Positions 50,267-54,994 of a DNA stretch of 54,994 nt are shown here, piece by piece. The notes below the pieces were generated by a model. It did not search any database. It was not told the origin of the DNA and saw only the letters and a program-made list of their open reading frames with translations. A program made the position numbers and the translations under genes. The DNA comes from Candidatus Parcubacteria bacterium (GTDB lineage Bacteria; Patescibacteriota; Patescibacteriia; CAIXNZ01): contig JAPLYG010000007.1 in assembly GCA_026395685.1 (NCBI GenBank), positions 1-54,994 on the forward strand. Reading direction: 5' to 3'. Numbering within the stretch: position 1 is the stretch's first letter; the number at the start of each line of letters is the position of its first letter.

Positions 50267-50983
50267 ATGACGACACAAGTTGTCACCGACGAACAGTACG
50301 GCAAGGTAGCCAAGCGTATGCACGAATTGCAGGAGCGTCTGGCTAAGGGAGCAGTTGAATTCCAGCCAGTGATGGATGGTTTGCAGCAGCTGATTGAAGG
50401 AAAAAGCGTGGTCGAGGCGCCAAACCCGGAAAAGAAGCTGGCGGACATGATCGCTGACTGGCAGATTTTTTACCGCGAGGTTTTCGGCCAGGAAGTGGAT
50501 TTTTCCGGGCTGAAAATTCCCGAGAGGAGAAAAGGCTTTGACCGCCTGATCATCCTGGCCCAGGGCATGACACCCCAGCGCCTCTACGACAAGTGCAAGC
50601 AACTTTTCCCGACCTGGAAATGGACAGAGAAAGACCTTGACGAAATCGTGACTTCGGACAGAACGGCAAAAGACGGAGCGTATGCCATCTGGGTTAGAGA
50701 TCGTGTTGAGGCTGATAAGGAGCTAAAAAACCTGTCGGCAAATGCTCTTAAAGAGAAAAAGATCAACGGCATTACCCTGGAAGAAAGGTTCGTTTATGAG
50801 CTCACGTACTTCAGGGAGTGTGGCCGGCATCTGGATGGGCAAAATGTGACACTGTGTTCGGGTTCGCGCTATTCGGATGGGGATGTGCCTAGCGTCGGCT
50901 TCTACACTGACAAGGTCTACGTCGATTACTACAACCCAGACGATGCTAATGCGGGCCTGCGGTCCCGCGCAGTTTCTTGCTAA
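50267..50983 (+). CDS. DGR target protein with C-terminal variable region
   Basis: 238 aa. Residues 1 to about 165 are helical (HELQERLAKGAVEFQPVMDGLQQLIEGK; MADMIADWQIFYREVFG-like), then TLEERFVYELTYFRECGRHLDGQNVTLCSGSRYSDGDVPSVGF leads into the variable part (residues 198-235), ending LRSRAVSC. The end resembles the C-type-lectin-like ligand-binding region of DGR targets, with variable residues alternating on exposed positions. Strong SD, own promoter, terminator behind. No signal peptide, so the variable protein seems cytoplasmic or exported by a route I cannot see. It is almost certainly the substrate of the reverse transcriptase at 51754. Confidence 0.92.
   Translation: MTTQVVTDEQYGKVAKRMHELQERLAKGAVEFQPVMDGLQQLIEGKSVVEAPNPEKKLADMIADWQIFYREVFGQEVDFSGLKIPERRKGFDRLIILAQGMTPQRLYDKCKQLFPTWKWTEKDLDEIVTSDRTAKDGAYAIWVRDRVEADKELKNLSANALKEKKINGITLEERFVYELTYFRECGRHLDGQNVTLCSGSRYSDGDVPSVGFYTDKVYVDYYNPDDANAGLRSRAVSC
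50857..50972 (+). repeat. DGR variable repeat (VR), 116 bp
   Basis: Aligns without gaps to the template at 51286-51401. There are 17 differences, each at a position where the template has A (38 A in total). They change 12 amino acids and leave two codons silent. The constant 3' end CCTGCGGTCCCGCGCAG is the GC-rich part expected to act as the initiation site of mutagenic homing. Confidence 0.97.
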
Positions 50984-51011
50984 CCCTTGAAGCTTGTACC
51001 TTGTACCCTTA

Positions 51012-51050
51012 TCCCGCACTTTTCGAAAGAAAGTGCGGGATTTTCTTTTT
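51012..51050 (+). terminator. terminator downstream of the VR
   Basis: TCCCGCACTTT-(7)-AAAGTGCGGGA, 11 bp, followed by TTTTCTTTTT. In some DGRs a hairpin just downstream of the VR is needed for homing; this one begins 40 bp after the VR end. Confidence 0.88.
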
Positions 51051-51051
51051 G

Positions 51052-51285
51052 TGATATAATTAATATGGCTAATACAATCGGCTTCGTCCTGTCGCTCGCG
51101 AGCGACAGGACGGGTAGCGATTTGCCTTTTTAAAGAAACTGCTTATCTGATCCTGTGGAGCGGTTCACCTGTCTTGACCAAGGCCAGGCCATGGCGGATT
51201 GGCTCAAAACTTAGCTTCGCAACGCGGAGAAACACAGGCAATTTAGAAATAAAAAGCCGGTGACATAGAAGGGAGCAGATAAAAT
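51052..51285 (+). promoter_or_regulatory. structured region upstream of the template repeat
   Basis: Extended -10 TGATATAAT (51052-51060) may start the TR transcript. A perfect 12-bp hairpin CGTCCTGTCGCT-cgcg-AGCGACAGGACG follows at 51085-51112. CCTGTG (from about 51164) / CACAGG (about 51235) then encloses a folded stretch. There is no ORF. It probably forms the 5' part of the DGR RNA. Confidence 0.5.
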
Positions 51286-51401
51286 TTCGGGTTCGCGCTA
51301 TTCAAATGGAAATGTGCCTAACGTCAACTTCAACAATGACAAGGTCAACGTCAATAACTACAACCCAGACAATGCTAATGAAAACCTGCGGTCCCGCGCA
51401 G
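51286..51401 (+). repeat. DGR template repeat (TR), 116 bp
   Basis: Non-coding copy of the VR in the same direction, 429 bp downstream of it. Rich in AAC/AAT codons when read in the VR frame (SNGNVPNVNFNNDKVNVNNY), the usual DGR design that lets adenine mutagenesis change residues without creating stops. Confidence 0.96.
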
Positions 51402-51426
51402 AAGTTTCTCGGGCAAGAAGTCTTTT

Positions 51427-51795
51427 TTAAGGCTTCTTGTTTGTTAAATATTTCTGCCAGCCAGTCGCCATTTTAGAAACTTCCTGCAGTTGGTTCTGCA
51501 GATCCAGATAAGTTTTATCTGGAATTATCGTCAGTTCATTTTGCACACGGATTAATTGTTTTAAAGTTTCTATCTTGGTTCTTAGCTTAGATACAAATAC
51601 AATTTTATTTTCGCTGCTTGATAGCGCGGCTTCAATGGCTAAATTTAAACAATCAAGACAGGAATCTTCAATCCTTTTGCCAATGCCAAACCGGTCTTGT
51701 TTGGGCAGCTTTTTGTTAATTTTATAAATATTTTTGTATAAATCAGCAATATTATGGATAATAGCAGGCGGGGAGAAAGTTTTAGCAGGGATCAT
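51427..51795 (-). CDS. avd: Avd-like DGR accessory protein (four-helix bundle)
   Basis: 122 aa on the minus strand. ADLYKNIYKINKKLPKQDRFGIGKRIEDSCLDCLNLAIEAALSS and QLQEVSKMATGWQKYL match the four-helix Avd / S23-like family that assists DGR reverse transcriptases as a basic pentameric ring binding the RT and RNA. Four long amphipathic helices and a basic overall charge are visible. Unusually, it is encoded opposite to the TR and the RT. Its stop is 26 bp from the TR end, and its start region overlaps the RT start by 42 bp. A shorter start would remove the overlap; I keep the track start. Confidence 0.85.
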   Translation of the reverse strand: MIPAKTFSPPAIIHNIADLYKNIYKINKKLPKQDRFGIGKRIEDSCLDCLNLAIEAALSSSENKIVFVSKLRTKIETLKQLIRVQNELTIIPDKTYLDLQNQLQEVSKMATGWQKYLTNKKP

Positions 51796-52806
51796 AATTT
51801 TGAAAATATTATTTCATTAGCCAATCTTTTGATTTCCTGGAAAGAATTTAAACGCGGCAAGACTAAAAATCCTGACGTGCAAAAATTTGCGATGTTTTTA
51901 GAAGATAACTTGTTTGAGCTACATCAGGAATTAGAACAGAAAACTTATAAGCATTCAAATTATACTGATTTTTACCTCAAAGATCCAAAATTGCGCCATA
52001 TCCATAAAGCCCAGGTTAGAGATAGGGTGTTGCATCACGCCATATATCGGATTTTATACCCCATTTTTGATAAGAGTTTTATTTACGACTCTTATTCTTG
52101 TCGCAATAAAAAAGGAACACATAATGCGGTTTTGAGATTAGAAAAGTTTTGCAGAAAAATCAGCAGTAATTATACAAAATCCTGTTATTGCTTGAAGTGT
52201 GATGTCAGGAAATACTTTGACACTATTGATCATAAAATACTTTTTAAGCTGATTAAAACGACAGTTAAGGACGAAAATGCTCTCTGGCTGATTAATGAAA
52301 TTATTTTTAGCTTTTATAAAGGTGGCAATCAGGGCAAAGGCTTGCCACTCGGTAATTTGACTTCCCAGCTTTTTGCCAATATCTATTTGAATGAATTGGA
52401 TAAATTCATTAAGCATCGTCTGAAAGCTAAATTTTACTTACGCTATACTGATGATTTTATTATAGTCCACCAAAATGAAATTTATCTTAAAAGATTAATC
52501 CCTGAAATAAGTGAGTTTTTAAAGCAAGAGCTGAAGTTGGATTTACATCCCCAAAAAGTTACAATCAGAAAAATAGGACAAGGCATAGATTTTCTGGGGT
52601 ATGTGGCTTTACCGCATTACAAAATATTGAGGACGAAAACGAAAAGACGGATTTTAAAAAAGTTAGAATTTCGGCGACAGCAGGCGGTTGCGGGCGAAAT
52701 TGCCGGTCAATCTTTTGAACAGGTCAGACAATCTTATCTTGGAGTTTTGAGCCATTGTTATTCTAACAAATTGCGGCAAGAATTGATGCATGAATTTAGC
52801 ATATAA
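51754..52806 (+). CDS. DGR-type reverse transcriptase
   Basis: 350 aa. RT motifs in order: KAQVRDRVLHHAIYRILYPIFDKSFIYDSYSCRNKKGTHNAV (about 85-126), CLKCDVRKYFDTIDH with the first catalytic Asp (150), the DGR/retron-type KGLPLGNLTSQLFANIYL (195-212), YLRYTDDFIIVH with the catalytic Asp pair (231-234), and a short thumb (KIGQGIDFLGYVALP). The GNLTSQ form of motif 4 is typical of DGR RTs and is thought to go with low fidelity at template adenines. No maturase or endonuclease domain, so it is not a group II intron RT. It lies directly after TR and avd. Confidence 0.94.
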   Translation: MDNSRRGESFSRDHNFENIISLANLLISWKEFKRGKTKNPDVQKFAMFLEDNLFELHQELEQKTYKHSNYTDFYLKDPKLRHIHKAQVRDRVLHHAIYRILYPIFDKSFIYDSYSCRNKKGTHNAVLRLEKFCRKISSNYTKSCYCLKCDVRKYFDTIDHKILFKLIKTTVKDENALWLINEIIFSFYKGGNQGKGLPLGNLTSQLFANIYLNELDKFIKHRLKAKFYLRYTDDFIIVHQNEIYLKRLIPEISEFLKQELKLDLHPQKVTIRKIGQGIDFLGYVALPHYKILRTKTKRRILKKLEFRRQQAVAGEIAGQSFEQVRQSYLGVLSHCYSNKLRQELMHEFSI

Positions 52807-52849
52807 TTACTTGAATAAAATCTTAATTTGTTGTAAGATTAAGTAAATT

Positions 52850-53000
52850 TAAAGTTCAAAGTTTAAAGTGCAAAGTTATGCCGCGAAGCGGCATCCCGCT
52901 TTGCGGGACAGTTATAGTTTAAAGTTTTTGAAGATTATTTTAAATAATTATTCCAAAATTTTTAATTTTACTATGTAACTTTAAATTTTGCATTTTGAAT
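52850..53000. repeat. family D repeat before leuS
   Basis: AAAGTTCAAAGTTTAAAGTGCAAAGTTATGCCGCGAAGCGGCATCCCGCTTTGCGGGACAGTTATAGTTTAAAGTTT ... with CCGCGAAGCGG and CCCGC-ttt-GCGGG hairpins. No ORF. Confidence 0.55.
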
Positions 53001-53016
53001 TTTTAACTATAACGTT

Positions 53017-54994
53017 ATGAATCAATACGAACCATCACAAATCGAGCCCAAGTGGCAAAAATATTGGGCAGACAATAAATTACACCAGGCTGAAGATTTT
53101 TCCAAAAAGCCTAAGTTTTATTGTCTGATTGAGTTTCCTTATCCTTCAGCTGAAGGTCTGCATACTGGTCATCCGCGCTCATTCACGGCTTTGGATATTT
53201 TGGCGCGCAAAAGAAGAATGCAGGGTTTTAATGTTTTGTATCCTATTGGCTGGGATGCTTTTGGCTTGCCGGCTGAAAATTATGCGATTAAAACAGGGAC
53301 TCATCCCAAAGAAACAACTGCCAAAAATATTGCCAATTTCACCAGGCAGATAAAATCTCTGGGCTTATCTTTTGATTGGTCGCGTGAAATCAATACTACT
53401 GATCCTGAATATTATAAATGGACCCAATGGATATTCTTAAAATTATTTGAAAAAAATTTAGCCTATAAATCAAAAATGGATATAAACTGGTGCACCAAAT
53501 GCAATGTTGGTTTAGCCAATGAAGAAGTTGTCGCCGGCAAATGCGAACGCTGTGGCGGGGAAGTGATCCGCAAGGAGCGTGAGCAATGGATGATGAAAAT
53601 TACAGAATATGCTGATCGTTTAATCGCTGACCTGGATACTGTCGATTATCTGGAAAAAATTAAAAAGCAGCAGATTGACTGGATCGGTAAAAGTTATGGC
53701 GCCCAAGTGGTTTTTAAGGTGCACAGCAAACTGGCTTTAGCTGAAGATGCGCCTTACTTTTTCGCAGTTTATACCACTCGTCCCGACACTTTGTTTGGCT
53801 GTACTTATGCAGTAGTTGCGCCAGAACATGAATTGATTGAAAAATTCCGAGATCAAATTGATAATTATAATGAAGTGCTGGATTATAAAGAACAATCCAA
53901 GAGTAAATCAGAATTTGAACGAACTAATCTGGAAAAAACTAAATCCGGAGTGGAATTGGCAGGTCTTAAAGCCATCAATCCTGTTACCGGGGAAGAAATT
54001 CCGATTTTTGCTTCTGATTATGTGTTGGCGAGTTATGGCACGGGCGCAATTATGGCAGTACCGGCGCATGACCAGCGCGATTATGACTTTGCTAAAAAGT
54101 TTGATTTGAATATTAAGGAGGTGATTAGCGGGGGAGATATTAACAAAGAAGCCTGGACCGGTGATGGGGAATTGATTAATTCCGATTTTCTTAATGGATT
54201 GGACGTGGCCCAGGCAACTAGTAAAATGATTTCCTGGCTGGAACAGAAGGAAATGGGTTTTGGCACGGTTAATTATAAATTGCGCGACTGGGTTTTTTCC
54301 CGCCAAAGATATTGGGGAGAACCGATTCCGATTATTATTTGTCCTCATTGTGGCGAAGTGCCTGTGCCGGAAAAAGATTTGCCAATACTTTTACCGGAAA
54401 TTGAAAATTACCGGACTACGGAAACCGGTGACTCTCCATTGTCTTTAATTACAGAATGGGTAAATGTTCCTTGTCCCAAATGCGGGGAAGATGCCAAACG
54501 CGAAACAGATACAATGCCTCAGTGGGCAGGCTCATCCTGGTATTTCTTACGCTATATTGACCCTCATAATGACAAAGCTTTAGCTGATCCCAAAAAATTA
54601 AAATATTGGACACCGATTGACTGGTATAATGGCGGCATGGAACATACGACTTTGCATTTGCTATATTCACGCTTTTGGCATAAATTTTTATTTGATATCG
54701 GAGTTGTGCCGACTGCTGAGCCGTATGCGAAAAGAACTTCGCACGGTATGATTTTGGGTGAAGACGGCGAAAAGATGTCCAAGTCGCGAGGTAATGTAAT
54801 TAATCCTGATAAAGTGGTTGAAGAATTCGGAGCTGATTCATTCCGAGTCTATGAAATGTTTATGGGGCCGTTTGATCAGGTTACCCCCTGGAGCACACAG
54901 GGTTTGGTTGGCGTGCGAAGATTTCTTGACCGAGTCTGGCAAATCGGCAATAATCTGGATAAAAAGAAGCGGACCGCAGATGACGATCTGGTCA
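53017..54994 (+). CDS. leuS: leucyl-tRNA synthetase (3' end outside the window)
   Basis: The frame is open from ATG 53017 to the window edge (659 residues visible), so the ORF track does not list it. N-terminal [13 protein letters not shown]; class I HIGH-type motif in [15 protein letters not shown] (His49-His52); zinc site [25 protein letters not shown]1 editing domain with [18 protein letters not shown] and [24 protein letters not shown] loop in [17 protein letters not shown] (near 587). It charges tRNA-Leu and edits mischarged products. No SD. Confidence 0.95.
   Translation, partial: MNQYEPSQIEPKWQKYWADNKLHQAEDFSKKPKFYCLIEFPYPSAEGLHTGHPRSFTALDILARKRRMQGFNVLYPIGWDAFGLPAENYAIKTGTHPKETTAKNIANFTRQIKSLGLSFDWSREINTTDPEYYKWTQWIFLKLFEKNLAYKSKMDINWCTKCNVGLANEEVVAGKCERCGGEVIRKEREQWMMKITEYADRLIADLDTVDYLEKIKKQQIDWIGKSYGAQVVFKVHSKLALAEDAPYFFAVYTTRPDTLFGCTYAVVAPEHELIEKFRDQIDNYNEVLDYKEQSKSKSEFERTNLEKTKSGVELAGLKAINPVTGEEIPIFASDYVLASYGTGAIMAVPAHDQRDYDFAKKFDLNIKEVISGGDINKEAWTGDGELINSDFLNGLDVAQATSKMISWLEQKEMGFGTVNYKLRDWVFSRQRYWGEPIPIIICPHCGEVPVPEKDLPILLPEIENYRTTETGDSPLSLITEWVNVPCPKCGEDAKRETDTMPQWAGSSWYFLRYIDPHNDKALADPKKLKYWTPIDWYNGGMEHTTLHLLYSRFWHKFLFDIGVVPTAEPYAKRTSHGMILGEDGEKMSKSRGNVINPDKVVEEFGADSFRVYEMFMGPFDQVTPWSTQGLVGVRRFLDRVWQIGNNLDKKKRTADDDLV

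Noticed and set aside
51754-52806. Group II intron or retron
   Set aside because: No intron domain V/VI, maturase or endonuclease domain, and no msr/msd; the VR/TR pair settles the DGR reading.
1-54994. CRISPR array
   Set aside because: No run of regularly spaced direct repeats with unique spacers and no cas-like protein in the window.
1-54994. Alternative genetic code (TGA as Gly, as in Gracilibacteria)
   Set aside because: Several well-bounded genes end in TGA directly before terminators or SDs, and no conserved protein needs TGA read-through.

Overview
The window reads as a chromosome segment of a Patescibacteria (Candidate Phyla Radiation, CPR) bacterium, probably of the Parcubacteria type. 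This is inferred from AT-rich housekeeping genes with short versions of universal proteins (IF-2 of 665 aa, RpoB of 1125 aa), many small orphan proteins, CxxC-x17-CxxC zinc proteins, a cysteine-rich surface protein and a diversity-generating retroelement (DGR). TGA is used as a stop, so the genetic code is standard. Most housekeeping genes have no Shine-Dalgarno (SD) sequence before their start. A second class of small accessory genes has near-consensus promoters (TTGACA-N17-TATNNT), strong AAGGAGG sites and their own terminators.

Layout. 1-8.4 kb: an RNase-J/CPSF-like nuclease, a promoter-to-terminator stretch without an ORF that looks like a structured RNA (minus strand), a four-S1-domain protein, a HEAT-repeat protein and a lipoprotein as stand-alone cassettes, a double CxxC protein, GNAT, Nudix and an orphan 450-aa protein. 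8.6-15.3 kb: a degenerate metallo-beta-lactamase fold protein, a membrane protein, gyrA, rpmF, nusB and rnc, separated by several families of intergenic inverted repeats. 15.4-21.4 kb: small genes, tRNA-Lys(CTT), tRNA-Arg(TCG), then a lipid-type run (CarS-like CDP-archaeol synthase, CDP-alcohol phosphotransferase, membrane-anchored methyltransferase, TrmB regulator). 21.5-28.8 kb: a frameshifted small gene, Hsp20, DUF3006, VanW, a dockerin/Cys-repeat surface protein, a second putative structured RNA (minus), clpP, nrnA-like DHH and rbfA. 29.2-36.6 kb: rpoB-rpoC.

36.9-41.1 kb is the strangest block. It is GC-rich inside an AT-rich genome. Two tandem perfect promoters drive a heavily folded 5' region, followed by a 42-aa ORF and two paralogous proteins with four CxxC knuckles each. 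A further promoter then precedes about 1.5 kb with no convincing long ORF, a chain of long perfect stems, a possible pseudoknot and a strong terminator. I read it as a candidate very large structured non-coding RNA next to two putative zinc proteins.

41.4-49.9 kb: HU, YmdB-like phosphodiesterase, RNase Y, IF-2, thioredoxin, thioredoxin reductase, a CoA-binding protein and small orphans. 50.1-52.8 kb: a complete DGR. The target protein has a C-terminal variable repeat (VR, 116 bp). A 116-bp template repeat (TR) lies downstream and differs at 17 positions, every one an adenine in the TR. An Avd-like protein is encoded antisense to the TR spacer, and a DGR-type reverse transcriptase follows. The window ends inside leuS.
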